64,000 bases of DNA from Pseudoalteromonas luteoviolacea NCIMB 1944 (lineage in GTDB: Bacteria; Pseudomonadota; Gammaproteobacteria; Enterobacterales; Alteromonadaceae), in the NCBI RefSeq assembly GCF_001625565.1, contig NZ_AUXS01000022.1:62001-126000 (forward strand), written 5' to 3'. Both the position numbers and the translations under genes were made by a program. The notes under the pieces were generated by a model. The model was not told where the DNA came from, searched no databases, and saw nothing but the letters and a program-made list of their open reading frames with translations. This document shows positions 16,974-25,632 of the stretch, one piece after another (the stretch's first letter is position 1; each line of letters begins with the position of its first letter).

Positions 16974-19871
16974 ATGAATTTTTCCTTAGGTCAGCGCTGG
17001 ATAAGCGATACCGAATCAGATTTGGGTTTAGGGGCCATTGTCGCCTTAGAGGGTCGACAAGTAACCATTCTGTTTCCCGCCAGTGGAGAAAACCGCGTTT
17101 ATTCTGTACAAGAAGCGCCGGTGACTCGTGTAGCATTTAATCCTGGGGATGTTATCCGCAGTGTCGAAGAATGGGAAATGCGTGTAGAGAGCATCGAAGA
17201 GCAAGGGGATCTGCTTTGCTATCATGGTGTTCGTCTAGACACAGAAGAAACTGTCAGCCTAAAAGAAACCTTTTTAGATCACTTCATTAAGTTTAATAAG
17301 CCTCAAGACAGGCTATTTGCGGGTCAAGTCGATAGATTTGATCGCTACACATTGCGCTACCAAACTTGGCAGCACCAGTTTAACCGTCAGCAATCTCATC
17401 TAAAAGGCCTTATCGGTCAACGTGCGAGCTTAATTCCGCACCAGTTGTACATTGCCGATGAAGTAGGACAGCGTTTTGCACCGCGCGTTTTGCTGTCTGA
17501 TGAAGTAGGACTCGGTAAAACCATCGAAGCCGGCATGATTTTGCATCAGCAAATTCTTACTGGTCGCGCCAGCCGAGTGTTGATCGTTGTTCCTGAAAGC
17601 CTGCAACATCAGTGGCTAGTAGAGATGTTGCGTCGTTTCAACTTACACTTTTCTATTTTCGACGAAGAGCGCTGTGACGAAGCATTTGCCGACTCTCCTA
17701 ACGTCTTTGAAACTGAACAATTGGTGCTGGTAAGTCTTGAGTTTATCACCAAAAAGCGCCGCTGGTTTGAACAGGCGACTCTGGCTGATTGGGACCTGCT
17801 CATTGTCGATGAAGCACACCACTTAACCGTAGAAAAAGACAAACCAAGTACTGAGTATCAGCGTATTGCTGAACTAAGCCAAGATATTCCAGGCCTCATT
17901 CTATTAACTGCAACACCTGATCAGCTGGGCCATCGCAGTCACTTTGCCCGCTTGCAGCTATTAGACCCTGATAGATTCTATGACTACGATGCATTTGTTG
18001 CAGAAGAGAGCAATTACAAAGAAATTGCTGATGCGGCAAACCAATTGTTGCAAGATACTGAACTGGATGAAAAAGCCACGCAGACCATCACTGAGCTACT
18101 CAAAGAAACTGATATCTCTGAGTTACTTAAGCGTGTCGCAGAAAAAGAACAAAGTGCAAAACAAGAACTACTGGGTATGTTGCTTGACCGTCACGGAACC
18201 GGCCGTATCTTGTTTAGAAATAGCCGCAGCGGTATTAAAGGCTACCCAAGCCGAAAAATCCACGCTCACGCGGTCGAAATGCCGAAACAATACAAGACAG
18301 CTATGTCTGTTTTAGGCAATATGGGTGGCATTCAAACGGCTGAAAAAAGCGCGTTACGCGCATTGTTCCCAGAAAAAATCTTCCAAGAGTTTGAAGGGGA
18401 AAGCGCAAGCTGGACACAGTTTGATCCGCGCGTAAATTGGCTGATTGAAAAACTCAAAGAGTTAAAACATGAAAAAGTGCTCTTGATCTGTGCAGAAGCA
18501 CAAACCGCGATCAGCCTAGAGCAAACCCTGCGCGAACGTGAAGGCATTCGCTCAGCGGTGTTCCATGAAGGCATGTCTATTATTGAACGTGATCGCGCAG
18601 CAGCGTATTTTGCCGACGAATATGACAGTGCACAGGTATTACTGTGCTCTGAAATTGGTTCTGAAGGGCGTAATTTCCAGTTTTCGCATCACTTAGTGCT
18701 ATTTGACTTACCGCTGAACCCAGATCTATTAGAGCAGCGTATTGGTCGTCTAGACCGTATTGGCCAACAACATGATGTAAATATTCATGTGCCTTATTTT
18801 GCCAATACCGCACAAGAAGTGTTACTGCGCTGGTACAACGAAGCATTAGATGCTTTTGAAACCACCAGCACCACAGGCCAGCTACTCTTTAAAGAGTTTT
18901 CTGAAGATTTACTCGAGTTTATCGCAGCTCACAACTGTGACGAAGAAGAGCTAGACCCACTACTTGAGCAAGTTGCCAAGGAAAATAAAGTACTTCGCGC
19001 CAAAATGGAGCAAGGTCGGGATAGACTCCTTGAACTACATTCAAGCGGTCAAGGCCGTGCCGAGCAGATCGTCAGTGAAATTGAAACGCTCGACGACGAT
19101 GTTATCCTGCCAGCTTATATGATTAATGTGTTTGATATCTTTGGCGTTAACCAAGAAGATAAAGGTGAAAACACCATTATTCTGAAGCCGACAGAACACA
19201 TGCTCAATCCATCTTTTCCTTGTTTGAAAGATGACGGCATCACGGTCACATTTGATCGTTCAACATCTCTGTCTCAAGAAGATGCACAATTTATCAGTTG
19301 GGATCACCCTATGGTAGAAGGCGTCATGGACATGATCTGTGATGATGACTTTGGCTGTGCGTCAGTCGCATTGCTTAAAAACAACAAGTTACCAGTCGGT
19401 ACTTTCTTTGTTGAACTTATCTATGTAGCAGAGACCTCCGCGCCGAAATCATTGCAGGTAGGACGCTTCTTACCACCGACGCCAATACGTGTGTTGATGG
19501 ATAAAGCGGGCAATAACCTCGCAGATAATGTTGCATTCGATGCATTTAACCAGCAGTTGTCTGCTGTTGGTCGTCAAACGGCCAGTAAGCTCGCCAATGC
19601 ACTTCAATCTGGGATCCACCCACTGATCGCCAAAGCAACTGATATGGCAAATGAGCAGCTAGAAACATTGCAAAGTCAGGCACAAGCAGACATGCAAACG
19701 CGATTAGGCGAAGAGCAAAACCGCCTTACCGCACTAAAAGCGATCAACCCTAATATTCGTGACGAAGAGATTAAGGTGTTTGATAAACAAAAAACACAAC
19801 TCAGCGAACATATCTCTAAAGCGCAAGTTAAACTCGATGCCATTCGCTTAATTGTGGTTTCTAACCAATAA
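16974..19871 (+). CDS. rapA: RNA polymerase-associated ATPase RapA (HepA)
   Basis: A 965-residue Swi2/Snf2-type protein that binds core RNA polymerase and promotes recycling of stalled post-termination complexes. Two N-terminal Tudor-like domains (LGQRWISDTESDLGLG onward) are followed by helicase motif I (DEVGLGKTIEAGMI, about 178-191), motif II (DEAHH, about 278) and the C-terminal helicase lobe (EGRNFQFSHHLVLFDLPLNP, EQRIGRLDRIGQ). The long RapA-specific C-terminal region is complete. E. coli RapA is 968 residues, so this is full length. It is preceded by a long regulatory space and followed by a 10-bp hairpin at 19889-19913. Confidence 0.97.
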   Translation: MNFSLGQRWISDTESDLGLGAIVALEGRQVTILFPASGENRVYSVQEAPVTRVAFNPGDVIRSVEEWEMRVESIEEQGDLLCYHGVRLDTEETVSLKETFLDHFIKFNKPQDRLFAGQVDRFDRYTLRYQTWQHQFNRQQSHLKGLIGQRASLIPHQLYIADEVGQRFAPRVLLSDEVGLGKTIEAGMILHQQILTGRASRVLIVVPESLQHQWLVEMLRRFNLHFSIFDEERCDEAFADSPNVFETEQLVLVSLEFITKKRRWFEQATLADWDLLIVDEAHHLTVEKDKPSTEYQRIAELSQDIPGLILLTATPDQLGHRSHFARLQLLDPDRFYDYDAFVAEESNYKEIADAANQLLQDTELDEKATQTITELLKETDISELLKRVAEKEQSAKQELLGMLLDRHGTGRILFRNSRSGIKGYPSRKIHAHAVEMPKQYKTAMSVLGNMGGIQTAEKSALRALFPEKIFQEFEGESASWTQFDPRVNWLIEKLKELKHEKVLLICAEAQTAISLEQTLREREGIRSAVFHEGMSIIERDRAAAYFADEYDSAQVLLCSEIGSEGRNFQFSHHLVLFDLPLNPDLLEQRIGRLDRIGQQHDVNIHVPYFANTAQEVLLRWYNEALDAFETTSTTGQLLFKEFSEDLLEFIAAHNCDEEELDPLLEQVAKENKVLRAKMEQGRDRLLELHSSGQGRAEQIVSEIETLDDDVILPAYMINVFDIFGVNQEDKGENTIILKPTEHMLNPSFPCLKDDGITVTFDRSTSLSQEDAQFISWDHPMVEGVMDMICDDDFGCASVALLKNNKLPVGTFFVELIYVAETSAPKSLQVGRFLPPTPIRVLMDKAGNNLADNVAFDAFNQQLSAVGRQTASKLANALQSGIHPLIAKATDMANEQLETLQSQAQADMQTRLGEEQNRLTALKAINPNIRDEEIKVFDKQKTQLSEHISKAQVKLDAIRLIVVSNQ

Positions 19872-19888
19872 CTATTTATTCAATATCA

Positions 19889-19913
19889 GGCAGTAAAGCC
19901 CCGCTTTACTGCC
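19889..19913 (+). terminator. Hairpin after rapA, no U-tract
   Basis: GGCAGTAAAG, loop CCCCG, CTTTACTGCC: a perfect 10-bp stem starting 18 bp after the rapA stop. It is followed by TATCCCCCC rather than T residues, so it may protect the 3' end or act with Rho rather than terminate intrinsically. Confidence 0.45.
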
Positions 19914-20039
19914 TATCCCCCCTCTCAACAGCCAAAAAACCCATTATTTATTATTAAATTCATACAGAAAATATAGTTATTGTGTATGATTTAAAAGCTT
20001 GGTAACTTGGTCAAGATTTATACAATCAAGGAAATGACT

Positions 20040-21530
20040 ATGAAGATAAGAATAATAACCTCACTTTTTATGCTCAGCCTTCTCATGCTGGCCACAGTAT
20101 CTATGCAAACATATGCAGCCAAAAGCACCTCGCCCATTGGAAACTATTTTATAATCGATAGTGCAGGCACAGATCAGACCTATAAATTAAGCTTTAAACC
20201 TAACAATCAAGTCCTTGTATCAGGCGACTTTCAAGTATCCGCCCAGTGGCAGTGGCAACCTCAACAACAAATCATGGCGCAACTTTCTCAGCCGCAAAAT
20301 CAATTCGAAATACAATTGTCCGAGAATGAAACCTATATACACCAGTTAACAGGGTTAAGCTTCAATTCAAAAACACAACAACAAAGCCCCTACACACAAC
20401 ACTTTCAGGTTTGGCATAAAGAAACACAAGAGGTCGTTGATACCTATACGATCTCAGGTGAAGCGCTGTTAGTAAAACAACGCCAGCTGAAAAGGTGGCA
20501 ATCACAACTGGTAAATAAAACTTGGGAAATCGCAAATATTGATGAAGTAACACATGCTGATACTCCTTGGTTTAAAAGCAACAGCTCAGCTTCGGTCACT
20601 TTTCATGACAAAGGCACTGGAATTGTACAACATTGGGACAACACACAGAGTGACCTAACATGGAAGCTGAAAGGGAAAAAGCTCATTCTTAATTATCAGC
20701 GTAACAATGAGCCCATGAAAGTTGTGCTACGCGTATTTGAATACATTGACGACATCGGGCTACGTTTTGTCGCAAAACACGTAAATAAAGAATCAAAACA
20801 AGCCAAGTGGATCAGTGGCTACATGATCGAAAAACAGGATCTCGCGCTCACTTACGAGCAAATCATTGGTCAATGGCGCAAGGCTTCTGGACGTTTTCAT
20901 GACTACTACCCTGACCAAATTGCGGTTGCAAGTGTCGCCAATACGGCGTCAAAGTGGGAACTCAACCACCTTGGTCAGCTTGTCAGGGAAAAACTAGAAC
21001 ACCCAGAACAAGGTGTCGTATTAAATTGTCCTGATAATAGCTGCTATGTTAGTTGTGAATTCTTCTATGAATTACTCGCAAAAAAAGGCAATACACTTTA
21101 TGTTGCACATCATTTTAGCTCTGAATTTTATCCCCAAGGTCCTCTGAAGATGCAAGGTAAATGGATATTAAAAATCGAGTATGATGAAGAGTTTGGCATA
21201 CAAGATTTCTCAAGAAACATCTTTTCAAACACCCCAATGACCCTAGAGTATGAAGCACAAAAAGAAGCTTACGTATTCAGTCGATTTCCTGATGAAAATG
21301 GGGAGGTTGTTAACCGAGTTAAATCACCTGCGGGCACCGGTACCTTCTCTTTCATTGATGGCAACCTGCACACGCTGATTAACCAACAAGAAAACATTTT
21401 TGAAATAACCAAGTTTGCCCGAGATGGCCTCTCAGTCTGCCAATATCAGCCAGGTGAAAGCTGTGCGACAGGTCGACAAGCTGTATTTAAATTTGCTCAT
21501 GACGCTGGCCCCTACCCAGCTGCTAACTAA
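20040..21530 (+). CDS. Secreted protein of unknown function
   Basis: A 496-residue protein with an N-terminal signal peptide (MKIRIITSLFMLSLLMLATV, cleavage probably after QTYA). AAGGA lies 7 nt before the ATG at 20040; an in-frame codon at 20007 is less likely. The mature part is rich in beta-strand-like patterns with recurring W.L....L motifs (WQWQPQQQIMAQL; TWKLKGKKLIL), suggesting lipocalin-like repeated modules that compare a measured term with a default. I recognise no family. Four Cys in the middle (NCPDNSCYVSCEF) and two near the C-terminus (SVCQYQPGESCATG) could form disulfides in the periplasm. It is a single gene with no functional neighbour. Confidence 0.75.
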   Translation: MKIRIITSLFMLSLLMLATVSMQTYAAKSTSPIGNYFIIDSAGTDQTYKLSFKPNNQVLVSGDFQVSAQWQWQPQQQIMAQLSQPQNQFEIQLSENETYIHQLTGLSFNSKTQQQSPYTQHFQVWHKETQEVVDTYTISGEALLVKQRQLKRWQSQLVNKTWEIANIDEVTHADTPWFKSNSSASVTFHDKGTGIVQHWDNTQSDLTWKLKGKKLILNYQRNNEPMKVVLRVFEYIDDIGLRFVAKHVNKESKQAKWISGYMIEKQDLALTYEQIIGQWRKASGRFHDYYPDQIAVASVANTASKWELNHLGQLVREKLEHPEQGVVLNCPDNSCYVSCEFFYELLAKKGNTLYVAHHFSSEFYPQGPLKMQGKWILKIEYDEEFGIQDFSRNIFSNTPMTLEYEAQKEAYVFSRFPDENGEVVNRVKSPAGTGTFSFIDGNLHTLINQQENIFEITKFARDGLSVCQYQPGESCATGRQAVFKFAHDAGPYPAAN

Positions 21531-21563
21531 GAACATATGGGGACATCATGTGTCCCCACTTTT

Positions 21564-21851
21564 CTAACCAATGACCACAACAACTATCATTGATTGCAGT
21601 GCTAGGCAGGCTAAATTAGTCAAGACAATGGCAGGCCGTTTAAAGCGGACCCCATAGAGTAACCAAAACATAAATACAACAACGTACCCAAATAAAAATG
21701 TCATCGACAATGTGCTTTCACCGTGACGATTTATTTCATTGAGCAACTGTCCAAGTAAAGCAAATGCACCTATCCCACCAAATAAAATTCCGGCGAAATC
21801 CCAATAGCGCTCATTACTTGTCAATAAATGGCTCCAAACTGCCTTCAACAT
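21564..21851 (-). CDS. SemiSWEET-like small membrane protein
   Basis: A 95-residue protein with three predicted helices (about 17-34, 46-64 and 70-93) in the arrangement of bacterial SemiSWEET (MtN3/PQ-loop) sugar transporters. STLSMTFLFGYVVVFMFWLL then YGVRFKRPAIVLTNLACLAL resembles the conserved helix 2, WLIYG and helix 3 of that family. The first helix has FALLGQL where typical members have a Pro-Gln pair, so the PQ motif is altered to GQ. The frame is open upstream to 21935, but the ATG at 21851 overlaps the HAD gene's stop by 7 bp (ATGTTGA), indicating translational coupling. Partnership with a sugar-phosphate phosphatase supports a sugar role, which remains inference. Confidence 0.6.
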   Translation of the reverse strand: MLKAVWSHLLTSNERYWDFAGILFGGIGAFALLGQLLNEINRHGESTLSMTFLFGYVVVFMFWLLYGVRFKRPAIVLTNLACLALQSMIVVVVIG

Positions 21852-22498
21852 GCTTGTTTCCCCTGTGACAACTCGGTATTCCAACAGCAATAATCTATAA
21901 CTCTCGCCACAATGTTTGGATGCTCCAACTGGCAAAACCGCCCTACCACCACCACGTCACACCCGGCGGCCAATGCCCCTTGTACACCAGCATCAGAGTC
22001 TTCAAACACTAAACAATCTCGGCAAGGTAAACCCAATTTTTTAGCTGCGCTAATAAACGGCTCTGGATCAGGTTTACCATTTTGCACATCTTCAGCCCCC
22101 ACTAAATATGGCGGCTTTGGTAAACCACAGTGTTGCATGCGCTGAAGCGCATTCTCCCGATCCGCTGACGTTGCCAATACCCAAGGTATTTGTCGTTCGT
22201 GCAAATGGGTGATAAACCTCCCGGCTCCAGCAATTTCGCATACATATGCGGAAAATGTGGCCTCTGCGCCTTCTAAATTCTTGGTTTCCTGATGAATGTC
22301 CAAGTGAGGTAAATGCTGGCGGATATAATCTTCAAACCGTACACCACGACCGTCTTTAAGCACAGTTTCTAAGTCCAGATGATGCATCTGACACCAAGGT
22401 GCAATGGCTTTCGCTATGGCTTTATCAGAATCAACTAACGTTCCATCCATATCAAAGATAATGCCTCGATAGTTAGATAAGTCACAAAACAACTCCAT
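21845..22498 (-). CDS. HAD-superfamily sugar-phosphate phosphatase or mutase-like protein
   Basis: A 217-residue HAD subfamily IA protein. Motif I is GIIFDMDGTLVDSD (residues 12-25, nucleophile Asp16), motif II VLATSADRE, motif III with Lys in GKPDPEPF, motif IV VFEDSDAGVQGALAAG. The cap domain lies between motifs I and II, as in beta-phosphoglucomutases and YfbT/HxpA-type sugar phosphatases; the substrate is not determinable. The ribosome site AGGAGG is very strong. It is co-transcribed with the SemiSWEET-like gene and divergent from a DeoR-family regulator, which supports involvement in sugar-phosphate handling. Confidence 0.85.
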   Translation of the reverse strand: MELFCDLSNYRGIIFDMDGTLVDSDKAIAKAIAPWCQMHHLDLETVLKDGRGVRFEDYIRQHLPHLDIHQETKNLEGAEATFSAYVCEIAGAGRFITHLHERQIPWVLATSADRENALQRMQHCGLPKPPYLVGAEDVQNGKPDPEPFISAAKKLGLPCRDCLVFEDSDAGVQGALAAGCDVVVVGRFCQLEHPNIVARVIDYCCWNTELSQGKQAC

Positions 22499-22512
22499 AC
22501 CTCCTCCTTAAA

Positions 22513-22634
22513 AAATGCAAAAACATGCAAACAAAACAAAAAAAACGTAAAAATATGCAACAACAAGCAAATAATACGCTTGCGATCCCAATTAGATCAA
22601 GTAAAATTCGGCAAAAAAACGCAGGAACATGCAA
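22513..22634. promoter_or_regulatory. Repeated ATGCAA operator-like motifs between HAD and deoR-type genes
   Basis: The divergent intergenic region carries four near-copies of AACATGCAA: AATGCAA at 22514-22520, ACATGCAA at 22523-22530, ATATGCAA at 22553-22560 and ACATGCAA at 22627-22634. DeoR-family proteins typically bind several direct repeats near their own gene, so these are candidate sites for the adjacent regulator. Confidence 0.5.
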
Positions 22635-22635
22635 A

Positions 22636-23400
22636 ATGCTACTCGCTGAACGACATCAATTGATCTTAGACCAACTCACCCTGCATGGCAGGATCACTTC
22701 GGTAGAACTAGCCAAAACACTGGCCGTAAGTGAAGATACGATCAGGCGCGATCTTAACAAGTTGGGTGAACTTAAGCTGCTGCGCCGTGTTCATGGTGGC
22801 GCCTTGGTTTTACAGGAAGACACGCCGGATTATTTCGATAGGTTAAGTACACCAGATCCATCAAAAAAGCGTTTTTTAAAACCCGCACTCGATATGCTTG
22901 AAGCGGGCCAAACTATTGTGATTGATTCGGGAGAAACCTGTCGTTATTTGGCGCAAAATTTACCCGCAAACCTACCTTTAACTGTCGTCACAGGCTGCCC
23001 TTTAATTGTTCAAGATCTCATGCAACACCCCCAAGTACAAGTAATACAAATTGGTGGAAGAATGTTTAAACCAGCAATGCGTACAGTCGGAAATTCAGCC
23101 ATCGAGATGATCAAGCAAATTCGTTTTGATTTAGTCTTTATGGGGATCTGCGCGTTTCATGTAAAACACGGTTTCTGTGTGAGTTATTTGGAAGAGGCGG
23201 AAGTACTCAGAGCAACGATCGAGCAAGCTGATCGCACCATACTTATGGGCCCCCATGATAAATTAGATAAAACCATGACTTTTCAAATCGTGCCTGCACA
23301 GAAGATCCATCATGTTATTACTGATGTCGGTGTGCGCCCAGATGTTCAAGCCAATATCCAAGCGCTTGGTATAGAAGTAACCATTGTGCCAAGTAGCTAG
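22636..23400 (+). CDS. DeoR-family transcriptional repressor
   Basis: A 254-residue regulator. The N-terminal HTH is typical of DeoR proteins (LLAERHQLILDQL, then ELAKTLAVSEDTIRRDLNKL), followed by the linker RRVHGGALV. The C-terminal sugar-phosphate sensor domain has IDSGETCRYLAQNL and GNSAIEMIKQIRFDLVFMG. The frame is open upstream to 22525, but similarity begins at the ATG at 22636, preceded by AGGA. The effector is probably a sugar phosphate, perhaps one that the neighbouring HAD phosphatase removes. It is divergent from the HAD-SemiSWEET pair, its likely target along with itself. Confidence 0.88.
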   Translation: MLLAERHQLILDQLTLHGRITSVELAKTLAVSEDTIRRDLNKLGELKLLRRVHGGALVLQEDTPDYFDRLSTPDPSKKRFLKPALDMLEAGQTIVIDSGETCRYLAQNLPANLPLTVVTGCPLIVQDLMQHPQVQVIQIGGRMFKPAMRTVGNSAIEMIKQIRFDLVFMGICAFHVKHGFCVSYLEEAEVLRATIEQADRTILMGPHDKLDKTMTFQIVPAQKIHHVITDVGVRPDVQANIQALGIEVTIVPSS

Positions 23401-23470
23401 TCCCCTTACTTGGCCTTTCGAGCATAGGCAGTTAGAATATGCCCGTTTTGATCTCTTTTGGAATTTTGCT

Positions 23471-24124
23471 GTGCTTTTAAATTACAATCCGCCTACCGAT
23501 CCCTATCTTGAAATTTTATATCAAGATGAACATATGTTGGTGATCAATAAACCAAGCGGCTTGTTAACCGTCCCCGGCAAAGATCCAAAGCATGCGGACA
23601 GCGTAATTAATCGCGTTAATCGCGTTTTTCCAAACGCAAAAATTGTCCATCGCTTGGATATGGCAACCTCTGGTGTACTGTGTTTAGCAATGCACAAAGA
23701 AGCCCATCGTTTTTTAAGTATCCAGTTTCAAGACAGGCTCACTAAAAAGCGTTACGTCGCACGTGTATTTGGTAAATTAGAGTCCAAGCATGGCTCTGTC
23801 GATTTACCCTTAACCTGTGACTGGCCCAACCGCCCCAAACAAATGGTTTGCCACGAATCGGGCAAGCCCTCACTGACGCACTTTGAAGTACTTGAATATG
23901 AACCACTGGCGACACGCGTTTCTCTAACACCTATCACGGGACGCTCCCATCAGCTACGCGTGCATATGCAATCCCTTGGACATGTGATTCTAGGCGATAG
24001 ACTTTATGCCCAAGGAGATGCGCTGAAAGCGGCAAATAGGCTACAATTACATGCACAAATGCTTGAGATCTGCCACCCTGTCAGCGGCGAAATGATGCAG
24101 TTTAATGCACCGGATCCGTTTTAG
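23471..24124 (+). CDS. rluA: 23S rRNA U746 / tRNA U32 pseudouridine synthase RluA
   Basis: A 217-residue single-domain pseudouridine synthase. The N-terminus (LLNYNPPTDPYLEILYQDEH) and several blocks (INKPSGLLTVPG, VHRLDMATSG with the catalytic Asp, LTCDWPNRPKQ, ITGRSHQLRVHM, LGDRLYA) closely follow E. coli RluA. No S4 domain is present, as expected. The frame extends back to 23384 within the preceding regulator gene, but the match to RluA begins at a GTG at 23471. A 9-bp inverted repeat (ACCGGATCC/GGATCCGGT, 24109-24132) straddles the stop codon. Confidence 0.92.
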   Translation: MLLNYNPPTDPYLEILYQDEHMLVINKPSGLLTVPGKDPKHADSVINRVNRVFPNAKIVHRLDMATSGVLCLAMHKEAHRFLSIQFQDRLTKKRYVARVFGKLESKHGSVDLPLTCDWPNRPKQMVCHESGKPSLTHFEVLEYEPLATRVSLTPITGRSHQLRVHMQSLGHVILGDRLYAQGDALKAANRLQLHAQMLEICHPVSGEMMQFNAPDPF

Positions 24125-24132
24125 GATCCGGT
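24109..24132 (+). repeat. Inverted repeat across the rluA stop codon
   Basis: ACCGGATCC and GGATCCGGT are separated by 6 nt; the UAG stop lies in the loop and right arm. No T-tract follows on either strand. It may be a weak bidirectional 3'-end hairpin between convergent rluA and the amidohydrolase gene. Confidence 0.5.
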
Positions 24133-24144
24133 CGGCATTTATAG

Positions 24145-25455
24145 TTATTGATTAAATAGATCTAGCGCACTGGCAGTCATTGCACGCACGCCCGTTTTTA
24201 AAGCCAGCGGGTAGTCTGGTGCAAATTTGCTTGAGTGCAGTGACGGCAAAACGGTGCCATTTTTTTGCGCCGCTGCATAATCCTGCGGGTTTACACCGCC
24301 TAGCCAAAAGATAGTGATCGGCACATTTTCTGTGGTGCGCCCAAACAAACCAAAGTCTTCACCCGCCATAACAGGATCCGCTTTGACAACATTCTCTTCA
24401 CCTAACTCGTTTTTGATACTGGCTGTTACAGCATTAGCAAGCGCAGGATCATTGTATGTGGATGGAATGCTTTCAGATTCATGCACATACACTACAGGCG
24501 CTTTATCTGCGGGTAATCCAGCACTGATGGCCACCCCTTGTGTTAACCGTTTTAGCGCGGCTATTTGCTGATCTCTCACTTCTCTGTCGTAAGATCGTAA
24601 AGTTAATTGCAGCTTTACTTCATTAGAAATAATATTGTGCTTAGATCCGCCATGTATTGATCCTACCGTGATCACTGAAGGTTTCAGCGGCGAGATCTCT
24701 CGACTTGTGATGGTCTGGATCCCAAGCACAATACGAGAAGCAAGTACCACAGGATCAATTGTTGTGTGGGGGTAAGCTCCGTGACCACCTTGCCCTTTTA
24801 CAGTAATATCCACTGAGTCGACATTGGCAAGCGCATAACCAGGAGAGATAGCTACTTTACCAGCAGGTAATGATGCACTGACATGCAAGCCTAACACATG
24901 ATCTGGTTTGGCAAACTTGCTAAATAGCCCCTCTTTTAACATTGCCTTGGCACCTGCGCCAACTTCTTCTGCTGGCTGAGCCACCATCATCAAGGTGCCC
25001 TTCCACTGGTGTTTATTCTTTATCAACTGCTCAGCTGCACCAATAAAGCTAGTCATATGGATATCATGACCACACCCATGCATCACGCCTACCGTATTGT
25101 TGTTTGCATCCTGCACCCTGATTTTAGAGGCATATGACTTGCCTGTTTGTTCTATGATTGGTAGAGCATCGGTGTCTGCACGGATCATCACGGTCGGCCC
25201 CTGTCCATTTTTGAACAGACCAACTACACCATATCCGCCAACGCGATCTGTTACATCAAACCCGAGCTGTCTGAGCTCCTGCGCCAAGCGCGCTCCGGTG
25301 TTTTTCTCTTGCAACGATAATTCAGGGTTTTGGTGGAGATGGAGATAAAGTTGTTCTAATTTTGGCAGCGATAAACTAACCGCAGATTCTAAATCACTGG
25401 CGATAACCTGATTGGCGCAACACAATAACGCCATTGATGTGAGCAATGTTTTCAT
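24145..25455 (-). CDS. Secreted M20-family amidohydrolase
   Basis: A 436-residue metallohydrolase of the M20D (hippurate/IAA-amino-acid hydrolase) group, which cleaves N-acyl or amide bonds of amino acid conjugates. A signal peptide (MKTLLTSMALLCCANQVIAS) directs it to the periplasm or outside. Metal-binding blocks are GVMHGCGHDIHMTS (about 123-136), AQPAEEVGAGAKAML (about 159-173) and MAGEDFGLF (about 367). The dimerisation domain inserts in the middle (VKGQGGHGAYPH). The substrate is unknown. It is monocistronic and convergent with rluA. Confidence 0.88.
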   Translation of the reverse strand: MKTLLTSMALLCCANQVIASDLESAVSLSLPKLEQLYLHLHQNPELSLQEKNTGARLAQELRQLGFDVTDRVGGYGVVGLFKNGQGPTVMIRADTDALPIIEQTGKSYASKIRVQDANNNTVGVMHGCGHDIHMTSFIGAAEQLIKNKHQWKGTLMMVAQPAEEVGAGAKAMLKEGLFSKFAKPDHVLGLHVSASLPAGKVAISPGYALANVDSVDITVKGQGGHGAYPHTTIDPVVLASRIVLGIQTITSREISPLKPSVITVGSIHGGSKHNIISNEVKLQLTLRSYDREVRDQQIAALKRLTQGVAISAGLPADKAPVVYVHESESIPSTYNDPALANAVTASIKNELGEENVVKADPVMAGEDFGLFGRTTENVPITIFWLGGVNPQDYAAAQKNGTVLPSLHSSKFAPDYPLALKTGVRAMTASALDLFNQ

Positions 25456-25632
25456 AAGGTTATTATTATTAAGTTGAAAAAGTCATACCAGCTTGCAAAC
25501 AAATGCTGGTAAATGCAACTACTTTATAAGCGATCACTTGCCGTTATCATATTAAGATCTGAACACTTTTCTCCCTTTCATTTTTACATCCATTTGCTAA
25601 GCTTAAATTCTCTACAGGGGGATTTTTATACT

